Positions 50,239 to 58,565 of a stretch of 64,000 nucleotides of DNA are shown here, one piece after another. The notes under the pieces are model-generated. The model did not search any database, was not told where the DNA came from, and worked only from the letters and a program-made list of their open reading frames with translations. This stretch comes from DASZKW01 sp035552775 (lineage in GTDB: Bacteria; Actinomycetota; Acidimicrobiia; Acidimicrobiales; Palsa-688): positions 1 to 64,000 of the forward strand of contig DASZKW010000036.1 in assembly GCA_035552775.1 (NCBI GenBank), read 5' to 3'. Made by a program: the position numbers and the translations under genes. The first letter of the stretch is position 1, and every line of letters starts with the position of its first letter.

Positions 50239-50248
50239 CTGACGGAGG

Positions 50249-52291
50249 CTACCGAGGCGCCGGCGCCGCCTGTGGGATGGTGGCGGCCGCGCCGGTGGAG
50301 AGCAGAGCGCCAAAACCGGCCTCGTCGAGCACGGGAACCCCGACCTCGGCCGCCTTGGCCAGCTTGGCGGCACCGGGCTCGGCGCCGGCGACGAGCGCGG
50401 TGGTCTTCTTGGACACGCTGCTCGGCGACTTGCCGCCCCGCGCGGTGATGGCCTCCTCCGCAGCTTCGCGGGTCCAGCCGTCGAGGGTCCCGGTAACTAC
50501 TATCGACATGCCCACCAGGTTCTGGGGGACGTCGGGCTCCCCAGGACCGGCGAAGTTGAGCCCCGCGGACCTCAGACGTTCGATCACCGCCCGATTGCGC
50601 TCGACGGCGAAGAACTCGGCAACGCTCTTGGCGATCACCGGTCCGACGCCCTCGACCCCTGACATCTCCTCGGCGGAGGCCGCCATGATCTTGTCGAGGT
50701 GACCGAGGGACCGGGCCAGCACCTGGCTGCCGGTGACCCCGAGATGACGTATCGACAGGCCTATGAGCAGGTTGGCCAGGGGCCGGTCCTTGGAGGCGAC
50801 GATGGCCCGCTCCAGATTGGCCACCGACACCTCGCCGAAGCCCTCGAAGCCCCGGACCCTCGCCCAGTCCAGGTCGTATATGTCGGCGGCGTCGCCGAGC
50901 AACCCCTCCCGCACGAACAGGGCCACCGTGCGCTCGCCCAGCCCCTCGATGTCCATGGCCCCACGGGAGGCGAAATGGCCGATGCGCTGCACCCGCTGCC
51001 CCGGGCAGTCGACGTTCACGCAAAACGTGTCGCTCTCCCCGTCGAGGCGGACCAGGCGCTGACCGCACACCGGGCAGTCCGGGGGGAACTCCCACGCCGG
51101 TAGGTCCTTCGGGCGCAGGGCCAGGACCGGCGCCCTCACCTCGGGGATGACGTCGCCGGCCCGGCGGACCACCACCGTGTCACCGGGACGGACGTCTTTG
51201 ACCCGCACCTGGTCCTCGTTGTGCAAGGTGGCGAGCGACACCCGGGCGCCCCCCACCACGACCGGGTCGAGCTGGGCGAACGGGGTGGCCTTGCCGCTGC
51301 GCCCGATGGAAACCATGATCCCCCGGAGCAGGGTGGTGCGCTCCTCGGGCGGGAACTTGTAGGCGATGGCCCATCTGGGCGACTTGGACGTGGCGCCCAG
51401 TTCCCGGCGCTGCGCCAGGTCGTCGACCTTTACCACGGTGCCGTCGATCTCGTAGTCCACGTCGTGGCGGTGGTCGAGCCAGTGCCGGCAGTAGGTGTCG
51501 ACCTCGTCGAGCCCGGGCAGGGTGGCGATGTTGGGGTTGACGGGGAACCCGGCTTCTCGCATCCATTCGAGGGTCTGGCGGTGGGCGCTGAAGGTGGGGC
51601 CACCCTGGAGATCACCGATCTGGTACGCCCAGAACGCCAACTCGCGGGTGGCGGTGACGGCCGAGTCCTTCTGGCGCAGCGACCCGGCGGCGGCGTTGCG
51701 GGGGTTGATGAAGATGCGTTCGCCTGCCTCCCCCTGACGCCGGTTGAGGGCGTCGAAGGCGCTGATCGGCATGTAGATCTCGCCCCTGATCTCCACCACA
51801 TCCGGGACGCGGCCGGACAGTGCGTGAGGTATGGCGGCGATGGTCGCCACGTTGGCGGTGACGTCCTCGCCGACCACCCCGTCGCCGCGGGTGGCGGCGC
51901 GGGTCAGCTTTCCCCCCTCGTAGAGCAGCGACATCGCCAGGCCGTCGATCTTGAGCTCGCAGTTGTACGACACGTCGCCCGAGATGTAGCGATCCATCCG
52001 CTTGCCCCACGCCAGCAGCTCGGTGTAGCTGGTCGTCTTGTCGAGCGACATCATCGGGGTCCGGTGGCGCACTTCGGCGAAACGACCCGACGGCGCCCCG
52101 CCGACCCTCTGGGTCGGTGAGTCGGGGGTTGCCAGCTCGGGGTGGTCGCGCTCGAGGGCCGCCAGTTCGGCGACTAGCAGGTCGAAGTCAGCGTCGGCGA
52201 TCTCGGGCGCGTCGTCGACGAAATAGCGCTGCGAGTGGTAGTCGATCTGCGCCCGCAGCTCGGCCGCCCGCGCCGCGCCGGTCGCGCTCAC
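50249..52291 (-). CDS. ligA: NAD-dependent DNA ligase
   Basis: LigA seals nicks using NAD. The 680-residue protein has the Ia domain (IDYHSQRYFVDDAPEIADADFD), the adenylation Lys114 in CELKIDGLAMSL, the OB fold (KDVRPGDTVVVRRAGDVIPEV), the zinc finger (CPVCGQRLVRLDGE with CVNVDCPGQ), helix-hairpin-helix repeats and a C-terminal BRCT (LVGMSIVVTGTLDGWTREAAEEAI). Standard length. GTG 52291 overlaps the mnmA stop (GTGA). Confidence 0.98.
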   Translation of the reverse strand: MSATGAARAAELRAQIDYHSQRYFVDDAPEIADADFDLLVAELAALERDHPELATPDSPTQRVGGAPSGRFAEVRHRTPMMSLDKTTSYTELLAWGKRMDRYISGDVSYNCELKIDGLAMSLLYEGGKLTRAATRGDGVVGEDVTANVATIAAIPHALSGRVPDVVEIRGEIYMPISAFDALNRRQGEAGERIFINPRNAAAGSLRQKDSAVTATRELAFWAYQIGDLQGGPTFSAHRQTLEWMREAGFPVNPNIATLPGLDEVDTYCRHWLDHRHDVDYEIDGTVVKVDDLAQRRELGATSKSPRWAIAYKFPPEERTTLLRGIMVSIGRSGKATPFAQLDPVVVGGARVSLATLHNEDQVRVKDVRPGDTVVVRRAGDVIPEVRAPVLALRPKDLPAWEFPPDCPVCGQRLVRLDGESDTFCVNVDCPGQRVQRIGHFASRGAMDIEGLGERTVALFVREGLLGDAADIYDLDWARVRGFEGFGEVSVANLERAIVASKDRPLANLLIGLSIRHLGVTGSQVLARSLGHLDKIMAASAEEMSGVEGVGPVIAKSVAEFFAVERNRAVIERLRSAGLNFAGPGEPDVPQNLVGMSIVVTGTLDGWTREAAEEAITARGGKSPSSVSKKTTALVAGAEPGAAKLAKAAEVGVPVLDEAGFGALLSTGAAATIPQAAPAPR

Positions 52292-53337
52292 TTCGCGATG
52301 CCCCCGCCGAGTACGGCGTCGCCGTCGTAGAGCACGACGCTCTGGCCCGGTGCCACCCGCCGCACCGGCTCCCGGGTCACCACCGCATCGCCGAGCCAGG
52401 TGGCCGGCACCGCACGGCCGTGGGCGCTGGCCTGCATCTCGACCGCCGTACCCGCTTCCACCGGGCGATCCACCCAGCTCATGGCGCCCACGCCGATGCT
52501 GTCGGTGAGCAGGTCCTGGAGGGACCCGACCGTGACAGTCGCCGCGCCCATGTCGACATTGAGCGCGTAGCGTCGCCCCGCCTTGGAAACCGGCGGCGCA
52601 CCGAGCCCGCGCCGCTGGCCGACCGTGACCAGCTCCACGGCGTCGGTTTCCCCAACTTTGTTGCCGTCGCGGTCGACGACCGTGCCCGGTCGCAGCGCGA
52701 TGCGAGAGCCCAGGAACTCGTCGCGCCCGCCTTGGCGGGAGATGAAGCAGACGTCCTGGCTGTCCGGCTTGGACGCCGTGCGCAGGCCGGCCGCCGCCGC
52801 CGTGGCCCGGACCTGGGCCTTGGTGAGCTCACCCACCGGCAGCACCGTGCGCGCCAGCTGGGCCTGGCCCAGCATGTGCAGGACGTAAGACTGGTCCTTG
52901 GCCCGATCGGCGCCCCGCTCCAAACGCCACCCGGCCGGCCCCCGGCGTACCCGGGCGTGATGTCCCGTAGCCACGGCGTCGAAACCGAGCTGCGCGGCCC
53001 GGCGCCCAAACCGGTCGAACTTCAGGTGGCGGTTGCACTCCACGCACGGGTTGGGAGTCGTCCCCCCGGCGTGGGCATCGACGTAAGGCGCCACCACATC
53101 ACGGTCGAAGTCGGCACTGAAGTTGAACACGTGGTGGGCGATGCCGAGCTGCTGGGCCACGCGGCGGGCGTCGTCGGTGTCGGCCACCGAGCAGCAGCCC
53201 GAATCCGAAGGGCCACCCCACAGCTTCATGGTGGCCCCCACGACCTCATGGCCGGCCTCGGCCAGCAGGGCGGCGGCGACCGAGCTGTCCACCCCACCGG
53301 ACATGGCCACGAGTACCCGCATCCGTGGGCTGCCCAC
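52288..53337 (-). CDS. mnmA: tRNA-specific 2-thiouridylase
   Basis: MnmA thiolates U34 of Lys, Glu and Gln tRNAs. The 349-residue protein has the PP-loop MSGGVDSSVAAALL, ATMKLWGG, the catalytic cysteines in NPCVECNRHLKFD and DVCFISRQ, and GGIAK at the end. GTG 53337 directly abuts the nifS stop (TGAGTG); ATG 53322, where family homology starts, is the alternative, and a small GTGGGC/GCCCAC hairpin lies between them. The sulfur donor is presumably the upstream cysteine desulfurase. Confidence 0.96.
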   Translation of the reverse strand: MGSPRMRVLVAMSGGVDSSVAAALLAEAGHEVVGATMKLWGGPSDSGCCSVADTDDARRVAQQLGIAHHVFNFSADFDRDVVAPYVDAHAGGTTPNPCVECNRHLKFDRFGRRAAQLGFDAVATGHHARVRRGPAGWRLERGADRAKDQSYVLHMLGQAQLARTVLPVGELTKAQVRATAAAAGLRTASKPDSQDVCFISRQGGRDEFLGSRIALRPGTVVDRDGNKVGETDAVELVTVGQRRGLGAPPVSKAGRRYALNVDMGAATVTVGSLQDLLTDSIGVGAMSWVDRPVEAGTAVEMQASAHGRAVPATWLGDAVVTREPVRRVAPGQSVVLYDGDAVLGGGIAK

Positions 53338-54465
53338 TCAGCTCGCCATCAAACGGTCGACGGCGTCAGGGATGGCCTTGACAGCCAGGTCGACATCGGC
53401 ATCGGTGGTGGTCGCGCCGAGTGTCAGGCGCACGCTGGCGAGCGCCTCGTCCGCGGCCACGCCCATGGCGAGGAGGACGTGGCTGGGCTCCATCGCTCCA
53501 CTCGTGCACGCCGATCCGGCGGAGGCGCAGATGCCGGCGTCGTCGAGCAACACCAGGAGGGCCTCGCTCTCGACGCCAGGGAAGCGAAGGTGGCAGTTGC
53601 CGGCCACCTTCGCCTGGCGCGCTCCGGTCTCCACCGATCCCTGCACGGCGGCGAGGAGCCCGTCCGCCAAACGGTCACGCAGGACAGCGAGGCGCGCCAC
53701 CTCGGCGGCGCGGCGCTCGGTGGTGACCTGGAGGGCGGCGGCCAGCCCCACGATCCCGGCCACGTTGTGGGTCCCCGAGCGCCGGTCACGTTCCTGGCCG
53801 CCTCCGTGGATTAACGGCGCCAGCGCCGTCCCCGCCCGGGCGGCGAGCACGCCGACGCCTTGGGGGCCGCCGAACTTGTGGGCGCTGATGCTGATCAGGT
53901 CCGCGTCGCCGGCCGCCGCCGCCACGTCGAGCCACGGCACAGCCTGGACGGCGTCGGTGTGCAGCACGGCGCCGGGCGCGCGCCGGCGCAACAGCCGGGC
54001 GACCCGATCGATGGGCTGCACGGTGCCCACCTCGTTGTTGACCAACATGACAGACACGACGCTCACCCCTGCGTCGACGGCCTCCCCGAGGGCGTCGAGA
54101 TCGACGACCCCGTCGCCGGTGACCGGCACGACCCGCACCTCGACGCCGGCGGCGGACGCTGCGTGCAGGACGGCGTGGTGCTCGATGGTGGTCGTGACGA
54201 TCGCCCCGGGTACCGAGGCCAGCCGGCCCAGGATGGCGAGGTTGTCCGCCTCGGTGCCCCCGGCGGTGAACACCACGCCGCCGGGTTCGACGCCGAGACA
54301 GCCGGCGACGGTGTCGCGGGCCTCGTCCACGGCGGTGCGGGCGGCTCGGGCCACCGAATGTGACCCTGACGGGTTACCGAAACGCTCGGTCAACCATGGT
54401 TTCATCGCCGCGAACGCCTCGGGGCGCAAGGGTGTGGTGGCGGCGTGGTCGAAATAGACCGGCAT
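53338..54465 (-). CDS. iscS: Cysteine desulfurase (NifS/IscS family)
   Basis: A 375-residue PLP enzyme that takes sulfur from cysteine. It has YFDHAATTPLRPEA, FGNPSGSHSVARAAR, FTAGGTEADNLAI, the PLP Lys197 in SISAHKFGGPQG, RSGTHNVAGIVG and the catalytic Cys in SAGSACTSGAMEPSHVL. It is first in the operon with mnmA, which uses its persulfide, and ligA. ATG 54465 is set by TAGCCT seven bases upstream. Confidence 0.97.
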   Translation of the reverse strand: MPVYFDHAATTPLRPEAFAAMKPWLTERFGNPSGSHSVARAARTAVDEARDTVAGCLGVEPGGVVFTAGGTEADNLAILGRLASVPGAIVTTTIEHHAVLHAASAAGVEVRVVPVTGDGVVDLDALGEAVDAGVSVVSVMLVNNEVGTVQPIDRVARLLRRRAPGAVLHTDAVQAVPWLDVAAAAGDADLISISAHKFGGPQGVGVLAARAGTALAPLIHGGGQERDRRSGTHNVAGIVGLAAALQVTTERRAAEVARLAVLRDRLADGLLAAVQGSVETGARQAKVAGNCHLRFPGVESEALLVLLDDAGICASAGSACTSGAMEPSHVLLAMGVAADEALASVRLTLGATTTDADVDLAVKAIPDAVDRLMAS

Positions 54466-54472
54466 GGTCCCT

Positions 54473-54478
54473 AGGCTA
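54473..54478 (-). promoter_or_regulatory. -10 element TAGCCT for the leaderless iscS-mnmA-ligA-kinase operon
   Basis: On the minus strand TAGCCT is followed by seven bases and the iscS ATG. Confidence 0.5.
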
Positions 54479-54522
54479 CCGATCTGCGCCCCGGGCGGAC
54501 GGGCCCGCCTGCCCGCACCACG

Positions 54523-54528
54523 TACGCT
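54523..54528 (+). promoter_or_regulatory. -10 element TACGCT for leaderless hypothetical gene
   Basis: TACGCT is followed by eight bases and ATG 54537. Confidence 0.45.
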
Positions 54529-54536
54529 GTCGGTTC

Positions 54537-56117
54537 ATGGCTGAGGATCCCTTCTCAGGGACCGGACCCGCGTACCTGCATCACCTGCTACTGGCTGCGC
54601 TGACCGGACCGCGCGCAGCAGGAACGGCCGCCCCAGGACGGCTCGTGGCCCAGATCCTGCTGGCCCTTCACGCCGCGGGGGGGGAGCGCCTCATCGGCAG
54701 GTACCTGGCGCCGGTGCCAGGCGATGCCGCCTCCTATGTCGTCCTGACCGACGATGGAGACGCCGACCCCCCGGCGATGGCCGCGAGCCAAGCACTCACC
54801 GTCGCCGCCGGCAAGGCCACCGCCGCCCGGGTGGAGGTGGTCGGCGAGGCGGCCGGTGGCGTGCGCCGGCGGGTCTTCGAGGGCGCTCCTGACAGCCCCC
54901 TGCGCTATCTGTGGCCCGAGGCGGTGGACTACCACGGCGACGACGACGCATGCATAGACGCCTTGGAGCGGTGGGCGTGGCTCATGGACCGCTGGCGGGC
55001 CGAACCTGTCCAGAGCGGTCCACCCGACCAGGCGTCGACCGCCGGCATCTGGCCTCCCGCGCTGCCGGCGGTGGCGTCGATGTCGCGCCCCGACGCGGTG
55101 ACGGCCAGCGTGCCTGCCATCCCCACAGACGCAATCGCCGACGCAGTGCGCACAGCACTGGGCGACGTGACCGTCGAGGTCGACCTGGGCGCGGTCGAGC
55201 GCCTCGTGGCCGATGCCCTCGATACTGCCCTCGAAAACGGGATGGCGGCGGCGGGAGGGGACCGCCCGGGAACCGCCGTGGACCGCAGGGAGCCAGCCGG
55301 CGACATGGTCCGCCTCGTGGAGGCGGGCAGGTTGGCCGAGTCGGGGCGCACCCTGGACGAGATCGCCGAGCGAATCGCGGAGCGGGTGGCGGAGCGGGTG
55401 GCGTCGTCGGTGGCGGCGGCGGCGCGCGACGCGGCCACAATGGCGGGCAACGGGGCTGGCGCTGGGGTTGCCGGCGCTGGGGTTGCCGGCGCTGGGGTTG
55501 CCGGCGCTGGGGTTGCCGGCGCCGGGGTTGCCGGCGCTGGGGTTGCCGGCAACCTGGGCCAGGAGGTGGCCCGGCAGCTGCCGCCGGCGGCGAACGCGCC
55601 GACCGCAGAGATCGATCCCCGCTCCCTGACCCAGATCGCATCCTCGGTGGCCTCCCTCGTGCCCGCGCCGGGAGCGACGGCCGAAGCCGTCGGCGAGCAG
55701 GTGCGTCAGCTTCTCGGACCAGCTCTGCGCGCCGTCGGCGAGCGGCGCATCGACGACGACAGGCTGGCTCGGGCGACGCTCGCCGCCGCCGCCGCCGAGC
55801 TTCATCTCCACCTCGAAGCTGTCACCGATCGCCTGCGGTCAGGGACCCGGAGTCTCGAGGCCTTGGCCGACGAGCTGTCGGCCCGGGAGCGGACCGCCTC
55901 GCACCACGTCGATCGCGTCGCCCAGCGCATCGAGCTGAGCCTCGAGCGGCTGGGCCGCCGGGTGGACGAACGCCTCGACGCCGCTTCCACGCCCCCCGAT
56001 CCCGACCCGGGTGTCGCGGCGGACGAGGTGCGCCCGATCGCACGCGACGTGGGCACCCTCGGTCCCGTTTCCGGTGCCGACGGCGCGGAGACCATCCCCC
56101 TGGCCCCGAGGAGCTGA
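54537..56117 (+). CDS. Hypothetical protein with GAGVA repeat and helical C-terminus
   Basis: The 526-residue protein has no signal peptide. The N-terminal 150 residues contain alternating helices and strands with YVVLTDDGDADPPAMAASQALTV-like content and a Trp-rich end (ERWAWLMDRWRAE). A middle Ala-rich region leads to six exact GAGVA pentapeptides at residues 308-337. The last 180 residues are heptad-rich (ERTASHHVDRVAQRIELSLERLGRRVDERL) and probably coiled coil. No family is recognised. It resembles a cytoplasmic structural or adaptor protein, as a guess from composition. It is divergent from iscS and upstream of galT. Confidence 0.75.
   Translation: MAEDPFSGTGPAYLHHLLLAALTGPRAAGTAAPGRLVAQILLALHAAGGERLIGRYLAPVPGDAASYVVLTDDGDADPPAMAASQALTVAAGKATAARVEVVGEAAGGVRRRVFEGAPDSPLRYLWPEAVDYHGDDDACIDALERWAWLMDRWRAEPVQSGPPDQASTAGIWPPALPAVASMSRPDAVTASVPAIPTDAIADAVRTALGDVTVEVDLGAVERLVADALDTALENGMAAAGGDRPGTAVDRREPAGDMVRLVEAGRLAESGRTLDEIAERIAERVAERVASSVAAAARDAATMAGNGAGAGVAGAGVAGAGVAGAGVAGAGVAGAGVAGNLGQEVARQLPPAANAPTAEIDPRSLTQIASSVASLVPAPGATAEAVGEQVRQLLGPALRAVGERRIDDDRLARATLAAAAAELHLHLEAVTDRLRSGTRSLEALADELSARERTASHHVDRVAQRIELSLERLGRRVDERLDAASTPPDPDPGVAADEVRPIARDVGTLGPVSGADGAETIPLAPRS
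55458..55547 (+). repeat. Six 15-bp units encoding GAGVA
   Basis: GGCGCTGGGGTTGCC is repeated six times (one unit has a single C for T change) in frame within the hypothetical gene. Confidence 0.93.
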
Positions 56118-56176
56118 CCGCTTTGCGTGGCCGTCGGCACGGCGGTCGGTGCATCACATTGCCACCATGGCGGCGC

Positions 56177-56182
56177 TACCGT
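56177..56182 (+). promoter_or_regulatory. -10 element TACCGT ahead of a galT upstream ORF
   Basis: TACCGT is followed by six bases and GTG 56189, which opens a short frame ending on the galT start codon rather than galT itself. Confidence 0.4.
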
Positions 56183-56188
56183 CGAGGT

Positions 56189-56224
56189 GTGGTCCCGATG
56201 TGCCCGGCACAGCCCCCGCGATGA
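56189..56224 (+). CDS. Possible leaderless upstream ORF coupled to galT
   Basis: GTG 56189 opens an 11-residue frame (MVPMCPAQPPR) whose TGA overlaps the galT ATG as ATGA. galT itself has no Shine-Dalgarno sequence and no -10 at the proper distance, so a ribosome loading on the leaderless short frame and reinitiating at galT would explain its translation. The composition is not suggestive of amino-acid sensing. Evidence is positional only. Confidence 0.35.
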   Translation: MVPMCPAQPPR

Positions 56225-57207
56225 GCCAACTGCGTCTGGATCCCCTCACCGGCCGCTGGGTCGTGCTCGCCGGTGACCGCTCCGAGCGTCCCTTCGCTTT
56301 CCTCACCCGCCAGCTTCCGGTGGAAGACGAGCCGGACAGGCCGTGCCCGTTTTGCCCCGGCCACGAGGGCACCACCGCTTCGACCCTCGAGACCTATGGA
56401 CCAACCGGGCAGTGGTCTGTACGCGTGGTCCAGAACCGCTATCCCGCGTTCGGGGGTACGGACCCCATGGTCGTAACCCACCTCGGACCGGTGTTCACCC
56501 AGGCACCGGCGAGCGGGGTGCACGAGGTGTTCGTCCTCACGCCTGACCACCGGGGCAGCTGGGCCGACCTCCCCGACGCCCACACCGCCTTGGTGATGCA
56601 GGCGCTACGGGACCGCATGAGCGAGCACACGACCGTCCCTGGACTGCGCTACAGCCAGGCGGTGGTCAACTGTGGACGCGAGGCGGGCGCGTCCCTCGAG
56701 CATCCCCACGGCCAGCTGCTGTCGATGCCATTCGTCCCCGGGGAGGCGTCCATCGAGCTGGCCGGCTTCTCCCGGTTCCAGGGCAACTGCCTACTGTGCG
56801 CCGTCTCCGACGCAGAGGAGGAGGCCGCCCACCGAGTCGTGTACGCCGACGAGGAAGTCTCGGTCGTGTGCCCGTTCTGGAGCGGCACACCCTACGAGAT
56901 GCTGATCATCCCCCGCCGCCACGGCCCCCACCTATTCCGGGCCGAACCCGCCGGGCTGGCGGCGGTGGGCAGGGCGGTGCAGCGGAGCTTGGCCGCCCTC
57001 CGGGCCCGACTGGGCGACGTCGCCTACAACTTGATGTTCCACTCCGCCCCCTACCGGGTGAGCGGGGACTACCACTGGCACGTCCACGTCATGCCCAAGG
57101 TGACCACGCGTGGCGGCTTCGAGCTCGGCTCGGGTGTCCTGATCAACGTGGTATCGCCCGAACAGGCTGCCGACGAACTGAGCGCCGAGGTCGGGGCCCC
57201 GGCCTGA
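56221..57207 (+). CDS. galT: Galactose-1-phosphate uridylyltransferase
   Basis: GalT exchanges UMP between UDP-glucose and galactose-1-phosphate. The 328-residue HIT-superfamily enzyme has LDPLTGRWVVLAGDRSERP, zinc-type CPFCPGHE, RVVQNRYPAF, NCGREAGASLEHPHGQLL with the nucleophile His163, CPFWSGTPYEMLIIPRR and YHWHVHVMPK. ATG 56221 is where family homology begins and overlaps a short upstream frame. A GalE-like epimerase at 6.3 kb could complete a Leloir route; no galactokinase is in the window. Confidence 0.95.
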   Translation: MSQLRLDPLTGRWVVLAGDRSERPFAFLTRQLPVEDEPDRPCPFCPGHEGTTASTLETYGPTGQWSVRVVQNRYPAFGGTDPMVVTHLGPVFTQAPASGVHEVFVLTPDHRGSWADLPDAHTALVMQALRDRMSEHTTVPGLRYSQAVVNCGREAGASLEHPHGQLLSMPFVPGEASIELAGFSRFQGNCLLCAVSDAEEEAAHRVVYADEEVSVVCPFWSGTPYEMLIIPRRHGPHLFRAEPAGLAAVGRAVQRSLAALRARLGDVAYNLMFHSAPYRVSGDYHWHVHVMPKVTTRGGFELGSGVLINVVSPEQAADELSAEVGAPA

Positions 57208-57216
57208 GCGAGGATG

Positions 57217-57243
57217 CCGGGCGGCGACGCACGATCCGCCCGG
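57217..57243. terminator. Hairpin between convergent galT and L,D-transpeptidase genes
   Basis: CCGGGCGG at 57217-57224 pairs with CCGCCCGG at 57236-57243 (8 bp, loop 11). There is no T-run; a bidirectional terminator is plausible. Confidence 0.5.
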
Positions 57244-57258
57244 ACGCAGCCACCTGCG

Positions 57259-58536
57259 TCAAGCAGTCGTCTGGGCGACAGTCGCCGGTACCCAGCTGGT
57301 CCATGGTGTCGTCCAATCCATGACCCCATGGTCCCCGTACGCAGGGGGTCGGGTCCCTGCGACCACGTTGATCACGTCGCCGGGCTGGGTGAACTTGTAG
57401 AACAGCAAGGAGTTGGCGTTGCTCATGTTGATGCACCCGTGGGAGACGTTGACGACCCCCTGGTCGGACACGGACCATGGGGCGGCGTGGACGTACTCGC
57501 CGCTATCTGAGATGGCTACGTCGTTGTAGACGTACTCGTCGTAGCCGTTGGCCGAGTGCACCGGGATACCCACGGTCGACGAGACCATGTGCACCACTGT
57601 CTGCTTGCCCAGGGCGATGTGGGTTCCGTTCATGGTCGGGTACTGCGTACGGCCGGCGCTAATCGGGAAAACCCAAACGACCTTGCCATTGCTGGTCACC
57701 GTCATGCGCTCGGTGGTCAGGTTGGCGGTGGAGATATTGGTGGCCCCGATGGTGAAGTGGACACTCGCCGTCCCCGTCCCCCACGCCCCGTCGCCGAGCG
57801 TCCAGCCGTTGAGGTCGCTGGCGAAGCTCACCTGGTCACCGCTCGGCCAGTAGGTCTGCGGTCGGAAGTGAAGTTCGTGGGCGCTGAACCAGTACCAGCC
57901 GCCGGGAACGACTTGCGACATCGACACCCTCAGGTGGGACAGCACCGTCGATTGGGCGGCAACGGGGACCTGGTGATCGAACCGCACGGAGATCGGCTCC
58001 CCCGCCCCGACCGTCGACCCCGACTCGGGTGTGACCGATGCGGTGACCTCAGCGGTCGGGGTGAGAGCGGTGAACGTGGACGTCGAGCGGGCCGTGATCC
58101 CCGAGCCGTCCGCCACGGCGGCCGTGACCGTGTAGGACGCGCCGGGAAGGAGAGGTCCGGGAGCGACCCACTGCGTACCGGTGGCCGCGAGGGTGCCGCT
58201 GAGCACTTGACCGGCCGCCGTCGACGCCTGCACGTCGGTCAGGCGTCCCTGCCCGGCGCTCACGGTGACGACCTGGTTGAGGGGCAGGCCGGTGGCGCCC
58301 GGCGAAGGGTCGAACTGCACCGCGGCGGCGAGGGCGGCCACCGCCCGGGCCCTGCGGGCCGCCGCTTGGTCCACCCGGTGGCCGGCGCTGGCGGAGTGCG
58401 TAACCCGGCTCCCAGGCGAGACGACCAGGCCCCCGATCACCGCGGCGACGCCGACCACCCCGACCCCCACGGTGGCAACCAGCCACCAGCCCCGTCTCGA
58501 ACGCCGGGAAATCCCGTGCTGCTGTTGTGCCGCCAC
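57259..58536 (-). CDS. L,D-transpeptidase (YkuD) with N-terminal Ig-like domains
   Basis: A 425-residue envelope enzyme that forms 3-3 peptidoglycan cross-links. It has a basic N-terminus, one membrane helix (WWLVATVGVGVVGVAAVIGGLVV), two Ig-like domains (LPLNQVVTVSAGQGRL; VTPESGSTVGAGEPISVRFDHQV) and the YkuD domain with YDEYVYNDVAI and the catalytic SHGCINMSNANSL, Cys368. The layout matches mycobacterial LdtMt proteins. GTG 58536 has TATCAT seven bases upstream. Confidence 0.95.
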   Translation of the reverse strand: MAAQQQHGISRRSRRGWWLVATVGVGVVGVAAVIGGLVVSPGSRVTHSASAGHRVDQAAARRARAVAALAAAVQFDPSPGATGLPLNQVVTVSAGQGRLTDVQASTAAGQVLSGTLAATGTQWVAPGPLLPGASYTVTAAVADGSGITARSTSTFTALTPTAEVTASVTPESGSTVGAGEPISVRFDHQVPVAAQSTVLSHLRVSMSQVVPGGWYWFSAHELHFRPQTYWPSGDQVSFASDLNGWTLGDGAWGTGTASVHFTIGATNISTANLTTERMTVTSNGKVVWVFPISAGRTQYPTMNGTHIALGKQTVVHMVSSTVGIPVHSANGYDEYVYNDVAISDSGEYVHAAPWSVSDQGVVNVSHGCINMSNANSLLFYKFTQPGDVINVVAGTRPPAYGDHGVMDWTTPWTSWVPATVAQTTA

Positions 58537-58543
58537 GATTCAG

Positions 58544-58549
58544 ATGATA
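58544..58549 (-). promoter_or_regulatory. -10 element TATCAT for leaderless L,D-transpeptidase gene
   Basis: On the minus strand TATCAT is followed by seven bases and GTG 58536. It sits 17 bp after the glgB stop. Confidence 0.55.
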
Positions 58550-58565
58550 GGCGCGGTCCCCGCGC

